A DNA stretch of 64,000 bases from Sclerodactyla briareus (taxonomy: Eukaryota > Echinodermata > Holothuroidea > Dendrochirotida > Sclerodactylidae), in assembly GCA_026419785.1 (NCBI GenBank), contig JAODTK010002076.1:218751-282750 (forward strand), read 5' to 3'. The notes below the pieces were generated by a model. That model was given only the letters and a program-made list of their open reading frames with translations. It was not told the DNA's origin and did no database searches. The number at the start of each line of letters is the position of its first letter. The stretch's first letter is position 1. The position numbers and the translations under genes are program-made. Of this stretch, positions 35,101 through 44,236 are shown in pieces.

Positions 35101-38100
35101 AAGCTATACACCTAATTTCACTCGATTAGACCAACCATTCTGGACTTATCGTGTTTACAAGGTTTTCAGACTTTGACCTCTGGTGACCTCAGATGACCTC
35201 TGACCTGACCCCAAAACAATAGGGTTCATGTACTCATCATGGGGAACACACATACCAAGTATGAGCTTCATCCATCCAGGTGGGGTCGAGTTATCGTGTT
35301 TACAAGCCAAATTGGCCAAAATATCGAATTTCCACAAATTTTCTATTTTCGACCAAAATTCACTCCCGACATGAACCAAAAACAATAGGGTTCCTGTACT
35401 CCCCATAAGAAAGCTATACACCTAATTTCAACTTGATCAGACCAACCATTCTGGACTTATCGTGTTTACAAGGTTTTCAGACTTTGACCTCTGGTGACCT
35501 CAGATGACCTCTGACTGACCCCAAAACAATAGGGTTCATGTACTCATCATGGGGAAACACACATACCAAGTATGAGCCTGACCTACCCAGACCTGATCAA
35601 GTTATCGTGTTTACAAGCTGGGCGTCACACACACGCACACACAATTACACACGCACGCACACACACACACACACACCCACACACGACGTGACTGCATAGA
35701 TTCCTCTGACTTCGTCAAGGATCAAAAATTCACTGATGCAACTATGACTGGATTTTTGCAAAGATTAACCTGCTACTATTTTTTTCTGGGGGTTGATACA
35801 ACAAACACCATGTTTTTGTCTTCACTTCAGCTAAGGTTGTGTACTAAGTGACTGAAAGAAGTGAGTTGGTAGGTGTTGATGATTTTTGATGAAAGTAAGA
35901 CAACAGAACCTTTGAAGAATGTTTAGTTTTTATACAATTATACAATTGAATGTTTAACACAATTATCAGCGTTTGTTCAACTGTGACGCCACGTGTTATT
36001 GCACAATATAGATTCTCGCTAATTCCTTCTCATAATGGACCAAACTTCATGGTTCAGACCCATAGATATAGTTTTCATTCTCCAGGTATATAACGGCAGT
36101 GGTCCTTTAACTTCAAATCTTTTATCCACCCCGGTTTGACTAGCAGTGTCTACAGCCTTGTTTCTAGTTGTGAATGGTTAGCTTAATCTCTCCTTCACCC
36201 TGCTTTATGGAGCATCATATATGAAGTTTAGGTGCTAGTTTCATAGGTCTGTTGATGAACCACTCATTTGACCAGGAAGCAACAAAGCCCCACCACTCAT
36301 CCATGGCCTTGGGCTAACACAGACACCCCTTATCAAGCCTATGATCCATAATATCAGTGACGGATATTGTAACAAGCCTTCCAAAAATTTCACATACCAA
36401 TTATCTCCAGGCTATGGTAAATTACAATTAGTTAACTCACAGCAATCTTCCATCCCTTCAACATACCTTCGGTCAGCTAAACATGATAGGTATGCTCATA
36501 AAACTATTTGGAATGTTACACTCAAAAACCTTTCTATTTGTAAGTAGCTATTTCAAGCAACATGCATTTTCCCACTGCTAGGGAAAGGTCTCCATTCGAA
36601 GCAATGCACGCCTATCCACAAGGCTGGATGATTTCCTCAGGAAGAACGATCGTTAGACCGCGTGTACATGTCCATTCACTCAATTAGCATAGCACCAGCT
36701 GATCATCAGAAGTTGGCGCTCCGTTCTGCAGATCTCGATCCAAACACCGTGTTGTAGTGCACATTGACGAGCAGCCTGCCGGGCAGGCAGGCTCGTTTAA
36801 TTCTAATTATCCTGCAGCCTCCCAACTACCATGTCTGGCTGGCTGTATTTTTTCTTCCCTATAGACACACATTCTGGTGAGAGGGCTTTGCCATTATTAT
36901 TTCAAGATAACTGATATATGAACAACAAGCAGTGAAATTCGAAGGACATACAATGTTTGCAGACAATCACTTTCAATCATTAGTATATATTTCTTCATCA
37001 ATATGTATATTGTGCATGAGCTTCACTGAATACATAATGTTATTAGTAAATATGTTTACTGACTATGTGCCTAATAGTTCTTGACTCTGTAGCTGATAGG
37101 CTCATTTAAAGGACAAGACAAGACTTTAAAGGTTGCCAATGTACCAAAATGACTTGCCTTATTTAGAACTACTTCAAGCTTACCAAATCAGACCTGACTC
37201 ATTTCATATGATTCACAACTCTTAAAGTGTGATTTCAGCTAAGAGGCTTTGAGTCACTCTTTATATGTTTCTGTGTTTGACGATCTCCCAGAATGCGGAT
37301 CATCTCCTCCATGCTTGAGGTTGGCACAGCCAGCGAGATGCTGGAAAAGGACTGGAAAAGTCTACACTACTTTTGAATCAATTACCTAGAACTCCGAGAT
37401 AGTCTCTTACTTACAAGTTGGAGGTCGGCACAGAGATTTGCCAATGTCTGCCATATTGGAAATGACGGTCTTGATCCCGTTGCCACTGCCCTCCACCTGG
37501 AAATATACGTCAAAAAATAGATATGAATAAACTCATTGGTAAAGTTCAATGGTGGTGTACCAGATTCCAAGCACAGGTGAAAAGGGGACATTCGGAGGTT
37601 CAAGCACGTTGCCTTGCTGGGTCTGAACTTGAGGGGGAGCGAAGCAAAGGCCACCTATAGGCTCTACGAAGTAACGGCTGCAATGTTGTGCCTCTTGATA
37701 ACAAAACAGAGAATATAGGTATCCACTAAGGAGTATGAACGAATGAATTAATGCCAACCATTTTGCACATTTCTTGTTACTGGTATCCTCATAGAATCGT
37801 ACTATAATAAGATTGCTGGCATAGGAACGAAGAGAATATGAAGGTCACATGGTGGCTGCTGCACAGCACGTTATACTGTGCTGAGTGTTATGCACCCTGC
37901 CGAGTGCTGACAGATAAACAGTACCATTGTCGAAAGATAAATTATACTTCCATATTTTATTTTTTATGGTTCCAGCTTGTGACACGGGCAACAGTTTTGC
38001 TTGGCTTGATTACACTGCAAATCACCTCAAGATATACAAAAAGGATAGTGACAGTAACGTACTCAACTTTTGCACTCCTTCTAGGTGAAATTCAGTCCCA

Positions 38101-41100
38101 AGGTTTATGCTTCAGATTTCATCACTGTACTAAGTCGCGGTATTTTAGGTACCAAAACTGTAAGGCCTAGTTTGTCTTGCTAAAATACCTGAATCACCAC
38201 TTATGCTAAACCGACAACAATTGTGTGATGGAGGTGTAAATTACATCTGGTCCCGACAAGTGGAGGTATTTTTTTTGTCAGTCATCCGAGGTTAATTTTG
38301 TGTAATATATTATGCAACTTTCCCAACTATGTCCGATTTGAACAAAACTTGGGTTTGTAGAAATTCAATTTTTTCCTGACGAAGTGGGAGGTGACTTTCA
38401 ACGTCATCAGGGTCAACTTTTGCATAATAAATTATGCGATTTTCAAGTTGGTCGCATTTGAAAAACAAAACTGTGGATAGTTGCCTTTTGGGTCCCTGAA
38501 ATCCATAGAGTGACATCGCCCTCATGATTTATCAAAAGTAGGATTATTACACGCGGGCAGGTTTACTGAGTTACCATACAGTAGTTTAAGTTTTTTCGAG
38601 CCACCGCACCACTGTGTGAACCTGATCAGTACAAACCACAGCATTCCCAACTGGTAGTACAGTGTTCACGGACCATGGCATTTTTAACAAATGGTAACAG
38701 TGAATATCATTACCACTCTTCCATTATGAGGGGTTGGGCCAATGAAAGAGGACTTGTACGGGTATATTCATGGATGCCAATGATCACTCTTGTACTGAAG
38801 CCAAGTGAGACTATTCATCATTCGACTGTTGTAAAATGAATTGATGAGGTTTCTCACGATCACAGACTACCTCGAGGTCAAGGGCCCGTACTGTGTAAAA
38901 ATGTGCTCAGTGAATGGAATAATCATGTACATTGATCAGACCACAGGAACACTTGAACACATTAACCACGGATGAATCCTAGATGGGTCTGGAACTCTGG
39001 ATAACAGGGAAAAATGCCCAGGTGGACATTGAGTCGTACTCCTTCAAAAAGATGATTGTTGTGAATTCATCCTTGGTTATAATATACTGTAACATAAAGA
39101 GGGACTGCACTTGGGAATATAATTCAATCGAATTGAATTTGAAATTCAGTCTGAATTTTGTGTGTAAACTGTGGTGCAATTTGAAGTCGGATTGTTCTAC
39201 TCTTTTATGACATTTGACTGGTCAGGATTTGAACCAAAAGCTCAAATTTAAAGTGTATATGACAGTGCCAATGTTACTAACTTTTCAACACTGTATGAAG
39301 CTTAGCCGGGGTAGAGAAACAGCTCTGTTTTGCCCAGCCTAATATGTCCCACTTTTTGCTCAACAATGTAACCGTATGTGTGTCCAGATTCAGTCTTAGG
39401 TTCCAGCACTCCACAGAAATAGTAGTTCAACAGACACTAGACTACAAGCTATGTCTTTTAATGTCTGGTCTCCCACGTAATCAGAAGGAATTTTACTGTA
39501 GCACACTTCCCATTAGGTGTGACGAAATCCGTCCCCATGCTCCAACTATTCTCCCCTGATTACATACAGCCCTCTATACCTTCATAACATATTCAAGAAC
39601 TTCCAATCACTACAATTGTTAACATTTCATTAGTCGGAATTATACCAACAAGTCTGGGGAATCACCACCGTTTTCCCCCACCTGTCTTGTTTTGTATAGT
39701 TTTGTAAACAAAGTGTTTGCCACTCCGTCCTGACTCAGGGCTCATTTTGGCAATCCCTTTTTATTCATATTGGGCACATGCAAGATCTTACTTAGAAAAT
39801 CTGCATGATTATTCATATCTTAGAGTGCAACTGGTATTCACAAACAACAACCTTTGTTAGAAGTGAATGCAGTTATGAATGTCCTGACTGCTTCTGGTAA
39901 ATAATTGGTAATCCTCACCTGCCAGAGACCAAACTGGAATTGAATGAGTTCTAACCTGTCTCTTAACTACGCTAATTGGTCTTTTGGGTATAAACATTGA
40001 GATGCAAGCTTGTCATAACGGAAGTTTCAGAAACTGAAAGTTGGCCGCAGGCTTCATTACACCTACTCGCAGGCTAGTCTGGTCTAACTGGGCAGGAGTT
40101 GGGCGAGTTTGCTGCAAAATCCCAACTTCTGACCCAAACTCCTGAGTTTCTGACTTTGAACTTCAATCTAGTTCAGGATTATCAAAAGTTTTATATGTTT
40201 TTTTTATAGTGTTTGAAGCGACGAGTTCGGTCTTGACAAATCTGATTATGTACGGATAAAATGGGAGACCAGACCGCGACAAGACTCAGTCAGGTGTGTC
40301 TGGCTAGTGACCCGTTCCCTTCAGTCCTTGAACCTTGTCGAATACATCTTGATTCAAGATTAGGGCCTCGACATTGGGGGAAAAAATGGCTCAGGCGCGA
40401 AAAACTAAGCTTGGAATACTTTGAAAGGAAAATATACCACACTCCTACTTCCCATGCTGGTGGAGGAATCCTTCCAAACAAATCCTGCAAAACGCCACAG
40501 AAATAAGTGCACACCTATAGCCCACAATAACTTTTAGACTTCGACGGTCCAAAAACTGTTAACCAGAACTTCTGGGAGAGAGGAAGAGGACGATGGGAGT
40601 GCCCGTTTGAGAGATAGGGTTTAATTTGCTAGAATGAGACTAGTAGGCTAAAGAGGCAAGGGATTTTCATCACCTCTTTTTCTGTATATGTGATTTTTCC
40701 TTTGAAATATAATATCAGGTATTAAAGTTGGAATCTTTTCAGAGGTTGCAAAAGTTGGACATTCCTTGTGTGATAAGTATTGGTGAACCCACTACCCAGG
40801 ATTATAACTAGCAAGGGCAGGATAACGAATTCCTCCCTCGTCACAATTTCGATTAAGCCATTAAGTTATATGTGATTGTATGGGCACAAACGTTTTGCAT
40901 ATTCTAACAAAATGCTCAAAATTGACCCCTGGATGATCTTTGCCCTCGACTCCATGAACACCCCAGGTGCCTGTTGCCTCATGATTCCTGTGAACGAGTT
41001 AGCATCATGATTAAAACTCTGTAAAAGTAGCATTTGAATCAGCTGTGACCGACAGTTCACAGATAGATAGATATACATGCAATGTCACAATAGCTGTACC

Positions 41101-43223
41101 CAGCAGTGCTGGATGAGCTGATATTGCCACCATTTGGAAAGTGCAAGGATGTTTGGCAAACAGCTTGGTGCAAAGTCTGCCAGTGCACATCCGTTGTAAT
41201 ATAAGTATTGGTGTACCCACTACCAGGATTAGAAATAGCAAGTGCAGGATAACGAATTGCCCTCTTCTAAATTTCGATTAAGCCCATTAGTTTAATATGT
41301 AATTGTCTGGGCACACCGTTTTTTGCATTTCCCAAAGCTCAAAATTGACCCCTGATGATCTTGCCCTCGCCTCCATGAACACCCCAGGTGCCTGTTCACT
41401 CAGTGATCCTGTGCACGATTTACCTCGATTCAAAACTCTGTAAAAGTAGCATTTGAACTCAGCTGTGAACGACAGATAGATAGATAGATAGATAGACATG
41501 CAGTTCACAATAGCTCACCCAGCACGTGCTGGGATGAGCTAATAACTGCGGCCACCATTATGGAAAGTGAAAGGACGTTTGGAAACAGCTTGTGCCAAAG
41601 TCCCTCCAACAATGATACCAGACACCTGATTGAAACTTCCTGCCTAGTTCACAATGTACCACACTTAAGTGTGTGTGGAAGAGTATATACTTCTTATACA
41701 GCGCACAGAGGAATTTATTTCACTTGTAAACACAAGACATCTTGAAACAAGGCGGGTAATTAAGAGGCATGGTTGTGCCTTATGGGGTGGTGCACCAGTT
41801 TAAACCTGTTTCTGCTTTAGTTGATTCACTTATTAATCAGCTCGGGGAATGACATTAATTCCACTCTGAAAAGGAACTTCCAGGCTGTTATTTATATTAA
41901 GCCAAGCTATTTTTGATGGGGCTGGGAAACACCTGTAGGACTGTGACAGTATTTCCTGCCCTGCCAATACTGTGTTCAAGTGACTGTAACACTCCAATGC
42001 CACACCTTCGAATTGTGACGTTTTCGATGAACGAGCAAGCAAACGCAGCCAAGGTATGCATCCCTCTGCTACACCTGTAGTCATTAAACACATGCATCTG
42101 TGCAGAGCACTGAGGCATTTAGCAACTGATGAAGACTGTCCAGCTCTGGCAAGAATGGTGATCATGAAATCACCAAGGACTGTTAATTGTCACTTGATCG
42201 TTGATATCGACGCATTCCCAGTAGTGGGTTCTTGAAACTGCCTCGCTAGTCCTGCCCGTTGTTGTGATCAGTGGTTGCCGCTGTGGGGTATAAATTTATT
42301 GGTTTCAACAACCTGTTCTATACGGGTCAAAGGAGCACTTTGCTCGTTAGCAGATAAAATTGAAGAATTCTGCAGCATCGGGGGTTGGGGGGCGGCTAAT
42401 AAGTGATCACTTCAAGGTGTTTACATATAAATGGCACTGACTCAGCACCCTGTGACTGGAGGCATATAAATTAGCTATATTACATAATCATGCTTCCATG
42501 CCCCAATAACCTATGCTGTCGGGAGATAGGGATGTGATCGAGGCTTATCGGGTTGTTTAACTTCAAGAAAAGACTTCAATGATCGCCACCAAGTTTTAGG
42601 CTGCAATTAGTTATACATGGTCTGTTGCGCTGGTACGGTGTGAACGAACAGCAGGATTGCTCATCCTCCAGATATGACTGCTATGGAATGTCCACAAAAA
42701 ACCCCTCTGATTTCAATGTCGGTGGCCAGTGGAATATGTAAATCTCCAGGTTTGAGGTACTATTTTCCAAGGTTTGGAAGGAAATCTCCAGGTTTATGCA
42801 TTTGGAGGTTGGCAGGTCTGAGGTTCTCAGATGGGCCTGAATTGGGTCCCTCAACTAGTTGATGTTAACTCAGAACCCTTTACTCTGCACATGATTAGTG
42901 TAATATAAACACGCATGTATCAGTGCAAAAATTACAGTATGCAACATGCTGGCCTAGAGCAGGACCATTCAGTACTAACACAATTTATGGATTGTAACCT
43001 GGATGATAATTTAGCAATCTTGCTATATTGAAATCAACAATTCTTCAGAGACCACGCGTGATTGCGTGCACATGCCCATGATAGAATTAACAGAAAACGA
43101 TTAACCATAACTTGCCAATAGCAGTTATGAGTTACACACCTTTGCTATCAGGCGGGGCATTTTGTAGCGGTAGTACGGATCCTTGATGCTCGAGTTGACG
43201 TTGATGTTCTGGCTGTTCTCCAT
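25045..43223 (-). CDS. EIF5: Eukaryotic translation initiation factor 5 (eIF5), 8 coding exons
   Basis: eIF5 stimulates GTP hydrolysis by eIF2 on the scanning 43S/48S complex in the cytoplasm and its C-terminal domain bridges other initiation factors. Eight exons in order on the minus strand spell the family: the N-terminal [12 protein letters not shown] with the arginine finger (Arg19 here, Arg15 in human), [10 protein letters not shown], the zinc motif CPEC plus CxxC, a charged [14 protein letters not shown] linker, and the acidic [15 protein letters not shown]. The W2 domain follows with [41 protein letters not shown] and FLKWLKEA-like boxes ending in an acidic tail. Introns are GT-AG wherever the boundary could be read. 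The frame needs at least nine one-base corrections; many are beside homopolymers and are probably sequencing errors. A unitary pseudogene is the alternative, which I think less likely because all domains and splice sites persist. Confidence 0.93.
25259..26952. other. eIF5 intron 7
   Basis: About 1.7 kb. It holds a C run (25671-25682), the 45-base A tract at 26076-26120 and a G-rich tract at about 26537-26571. The frames at 25527-25835 and 25561-25923 resemble no known family. No other element was recognised. Confidence 0.6.
26076..26120 (+). repeat. Poly(A) tract of 45
   Basis: An unbroken run of 45 A, with CTTGCAAAAATG immediately before and CTTTGCAAATTG immediately after. The near-identical flanks could be a short target duplication around an insertion reduced to its tail. 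Run length in this assembly is unreliable. Confidence 0.85.
26953..27123 (-). CDS. EIF5: eIF5 coding exon 7
   Basis: Acceptor CTTTCTAG, donor AAG|GTTAGT. It encodes FTNQT..KAQ, passes a 10-base C run (27086-27095) that shifts the frame, then [19 protein letters not shown] and, after a missing base, [20 protein letters not shown] plus HEWGLK. The C run is a likely sequencing artefact. Confidence 0.9.
27574..27740 (-). CDS. EIF5: eIF5 coding exon 6 (start of the W2 domain)
   Basis: Acceptor TTTCTCTCCAG, donor CCGG|GTAAGC. It encodes [27 protein letters not shown], then after a missing base near 27660 [21 protein letters not shown], and RQSIF-like residues after another indel near 27600. This matches the family's DKEIxxEAERLD..GPLVLxEVLFxExI..QIKKYR. 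Confidence 0.9.
27943..28330 (+). repeat. tRNA-derived SINE, family 1, in eIF5 intron 5
   Basis: A box TTAGCTCAGTTGGTAGAGC at 27951-27969, B-box-like GATTGCGAGTTCGGAGCC at about 27987-28004. The body has 'GAGGTGACTTGT' and 'GAGGACACAATGAAGTGAGG'. The tail is TAAAGCGCTTTGTTGAG..AAAAAGCGCTACATAAGAAC, followed by an A/T-rich end. Body and tail match 43622-44236. It is not a functional tRNA gene: the tRNA-like head runs straight into a SINE body. Confidence 0.9.
28331..28906. other. Rest of eIF5 intron 5
   Basis: Unrecognised sequence with a tandem duplication of the 12-mer ACATCAGTGAAG near 28782-28806. A 63-codon frame at 28624-28815 has no recognised relatives. Confidence 0.4.
28907..29070 (-). 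CDS. EIF5: eIF5 coding exon 5 (acidic VEWSVDTS region)
   Basis: Acceptor CATCTCAG, donor AAG|GTAGGA. It encodes [19 protein letters not shown], then [13 protein letters not shown] and, after one missing base near 28975, [21 protein letters not shown]. One extra C near 28913 disturbs the last VK codons, since the phase-correct join to exon 6 gives FDYVKKLKAD as in relatives. Confidence 0.9.
29071..30389. other. eIF5 intron 4
   Basis: No gene seen. The block at about 29470-29660 (CATCGTTATTGTGCAC, GATTCTC, CTCATATGACC, CATAGATACC-like) resembles 35960-36110 in the same orientation and may be an old dispersed repeat; the match is modest. A C run lies at about 29959-29969. Confidence 0.4.
30390..30606 (-). 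CDS. EIF5: eIF5 coding exon 4 (second zinc half and charged linker)
   Basis: Acceptor TTCTGCAG, donor ACG|GTAAGA. It encodes [18 protein letters not shown] (second zinc pair CIAC). A frame-disturbed stretch follows corresponding to GHHGV, THR, TQFIVKN, PPEMDP, and then a clean [19 protein letters not shown] and [11 protein letters not shown]. At least three one-base indels lie between about 30550 and 30480. The basic-acidic linker is typical of the segment between the zinc domain and the W2 domain. Confidence 0.88.
30607..31679. other. eIF5 intron 3, with small inverted and tandem repeats
   Basis: GATCAGAGTCCAGAGG at about 31129 and GAGACTCTGATCA at about 31219 form an inverted pair about 90 bp apart. 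At 31430-31595 two copies of 'TAGCCCCTGGTTTATACAATTTC' words about 95 bp apart form a short tandem duplication. No gene was found. Confidence 0.55.
31680..31850 (-). CDS. EIF5: eIF5 coding exon 3 (first zinc half, CPEC)
   Basis: Acceptor ...CACTTAG, donor CTG|GTGAGT. The exon encodes [11 protein letters not shown], then, one base off, [19 protein letters not shown], then [20 protein letters not shown]. One base is missing near 31845 (between Tyr-Pro and Glu-Phe-Phe) and one near 31808 (after GAQT), both at short C runs. CPEC supplies the first pair of zinc ligands. Confidence 0.92.
35171..35211 (-). promoter_or_regulatory. Candidate nuclear-receptor half-site cluster (representative of 12)
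   Basis: Four TGACCT hexamers (AGGTCA on the minus strand) lie in a row: the first and second are separated by CTGG, the second and third by CAGA, the third and fourth by a single C. That gives DR4, DR4, DR1 spacing. Nuclear receptors of the RXR-partner group are known to read such direct repeats. Whether any protein binds here is inference; the cluster recurs in nearly every unit between 32161 and 35520. Confidence 0.35.
35622..35684. repeat. (AC)n-rich microsatellite at the family A tail
   Basis: A long, interrupted run of AC/GC dinucleotides just before the conserved family A tail, as in the copy at 725-748. Confidence 0.85.
37415..37496 (-). CDS. EIF5: eIF5 coding exon 2
   Basis: An 82-base exon between ...CCAG (AG at 37498-37497) and GTAAGTAAG. 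It encodes [19 protein letters not shown] and then KSLCRPPT with one base left over, matching the family's [29 protein letters not shown]. No indels. The leftover T pairs with AT at the start of the next exon to give Tyr. Confidence 0.93.
40773..41605 (+). repeat. 428-bp tandem duplication ending in GATA repeats and a palindrome
   Basis: Copy 1 starts at 40773 and copy 2 at 41201 with 'ATAAGTATTGGTG'. Shared landmarks: GCAGGATAACGAATT, TTTCGATTAAGCC, GCTCAAAATTGACCCCTG, CCATGAACACCCCAGGTGCC, 'ACTCTGTAAAAGTAGCATTTGAA', GATA repeats, and AATAGCT..CCCAGCA..TGCTGG..ATGAGCT. The GCTCA/TGAGCT hairpin resembles the right end of family B, so the unit is probably a truncated family B tail duplicated in place. 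Confidence 0.88.
41509..41546. repeat. Hairpin palindrome, family B-type end
   Basis: TAGCTCACCCAGCAC is followed by GTGCTGGGATGAGCTAA, a near-perfect stem of about 15 bp with almost no loop. The equivalent in copy 1 (about 41087-41125) is more eroded. Confidence 0.85.
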
Positions 43224-43253
43224 CTTGTTGCTATCGTCCTTCCGGGTTGACCT
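43140..43253 (-). CDS. EIF5: eIF5 exon with start codon (coding 43140-43223)
   Basis: The ATG is at 43221-43223 and the exon codes 28 residues ending MPRLIAK exactly at the donor G|GTGTGT (GT at 43139-43138). The arginine-finger motif YYRYKMPR is intact. The start was chosen because it gives the family's short N-terminus and the frame is clean. An AG at 43254-43255 could be a 3' splice site for an upstream non-coding exon, which I could not find; 43224-43253 would then be 5' UTR. Confidence 0.92.
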
Positions 43254-43621
43254 CTGTTTTTATAGTTAGTGTGTTGTCTCCTGACAGGCAAATAGGGGAA
43301 AGCATTCGGGTCCTCTAGAAAAGACATAAACCTTAACGGATGGCGTTTTCGATGACGATAGACGCCCAATGGCCCTGTATAAAGGCTTCAAGTAAAGATG
43401 GATCTGTGAATGGAAAACAACAAAAACATCAGAATTGAGCACAGTGGTGCTGTTGCTCAAATGCAATCAACTTCAATGACAATGACATTTTGGGGCTCAA
43501 AATTTTGCCCAGGTGACCACCGGCCACACGTAATATGGTTCACTGATGGCTATCATTAGATATAAGTTATGATTTAACAAATCAATCAACAGCAGAAACA
43601 TTTGCATTTCACTCCCAAAAT
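43254..43621. other. Region upstream of the eIF5 start-codon exon
   Basis: No first (non-coding) exon or TATA box could be identified. A GCACAGTGGTGCTGTTGCTCAA word at about 43440 resembles the left-end hairpin of family B. Confidence 0.4.
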
Positions 43622-44236
43622 GAAGCGATTCAGCTCAGTCAACAGAGCTCCAAACTTATGGCACGAAGCTCGCAAGTTCAAATCCTACAAAGCCTTCAAG
43701 CTTTTTTCCAAAGTGCCCTTAGACAAGGCATGTCTCAATCGTCCATGTTAGCCACGTGTAAAATGAGGACCTCGTGAGGTGACTTGTGATTAATAATAAT
43801 AAAGTAGTGCTTATATAGCGCTTAATACAATGCCTCAAAGCGCTTTACAATGAAGAAGAGAAGAAAAATCGGGAGTGAAGCATGAACAGAAGAGTTTTCA
43901 GCTTTCTCTTGAAGGAGATGATACTAGGGGAGTTGCAAACATCCTCTGAAAGGGCGTTCCAGAGAGTAGGCCCCAACCAGGAGAAAGCACATTCGCCGTA
44001 GGTTTTAATGCGAATAGTAGGCATGCGTTGTATCATCGTATTTGGCTGCAACCCTATTGGAAAGTCCCCCAGGGGACACAATGAAGTGGCGCACTGAAAT
44101 GGCGTGTCGGGAGTGAACATGTGAGAGGTGCGTACTATACATATCGTAAGGTCTGACAAGTCAATAATGATCAGGAGTAATATCTGTGAAGGCTTTGATC
44201 ACGTCGAAAAAGCGCTATATAAGCACTTAGGTATCA
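43622..44236 (+). repeat. tRNA-derived SINE, family 1, split by a LINE 3' fragment
   Basis: A-box-like CAGCTCAGTCAACAGAGC at about 43632 and B-box-like CTCGCAAGTTCAAATCC at about 43669. The body up to GAGGTGACTTGT (43788) matches 27943-28330, is interrupted, and resumes near 44045 with AGGGGACACAATGAAGTGG through to the tail CGAAAAAGCGCTATATAAGCAC at about 44200. Confidence 0.85.
43795..44045 (-). pseudogene. LINE (Jockey superfamily) reverse-transcriptase C-terminus and 3' tail
   Basis: On the minus strand one open frame reads TYGECAFSWLGPTLWNALSED, then SFKRKLKTLLF and a stop, the usual C-terminal block of CR1/L2-type proteins (R-x-Y-G-x-R-A-F-S-x-x-x-P-x-L-W-N-x-L-P). It is followed by TAAAGCGCTTTGAGGCATTG, then AAGCGCTATATAAGCAC and an ATT-repeat end at about 43793-43803. 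Only the 3' end was inserted, as expected for 5'-truncated target-primed integration into the SINE. Confidence 0.85.

Larger units (their letters stand above)
31965..35732 (+). repeat. Family A element expanded to a 310-bp tandem array
   Basis: It starts with CCAGAAAGCCAAAAGGCTTAG (as at 13265) and ends with a CA-rich tract plus ATTCCTCTGACTTCGTCAAGG (as at 770, 15.95 and 16.4 kb), so both outer ends are conserved. Between them the CTTTGACCTC motif recurs at about 32161, 32381, 32691, 33001, 33311, 33621, 33930, 34239, 34547, 34856, 35171 and 35482. The spacing is 308-315 bp except the first step (about 220 bp). Units are nearly identical, implying recent amplification; many differences are one-base homopolymer changes. 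A 65-codon frame recurs in many units as a by-product. Confidence 0.97.
31851..37414. other. eIF5 intron 2
   Basis: About 5.6 kb, dominated by the family A array at 31965-35732. The remainder (35733-37414) has no coding similarity. A compact palindromic hairpin of GCCTGCC/GGCAGGC words lies at about 36772-36793, and the modest repeat block noted at 29470 recurs near 35960-36110. Confidence 0.6.
37497..43139. other. eIF5 intron 1
   Basis: About 5.6 kb. It contains the 428-bp tandem duplication at 40773-41605. At 38270-38470 are two diverged units about 125 bp apart: AGGTTAATTTTGTGTAATATATTATGC and AGGGTCAACTTTTGCATAATAAATTATGC, each with a downstream TTGAA..AAAACT block. The frames here (e.g. 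37838-38170, 41833-42165) resemble no known family, and I see no nested gene. Confidence 0.55.

Noticed and set aside
32748-35421. A 65-codon open frame recurring in many 310-bp units
   Set aside because: It recurs because the units are copies. Its ends shift with homopolymer errors, and some units lose it. No known domain.
29470-36110. Repeat pair 29470-29660 and 35960-36110
   Set aside because: The match by eye is modest; not firm enough for a separate repeat call without alignment.
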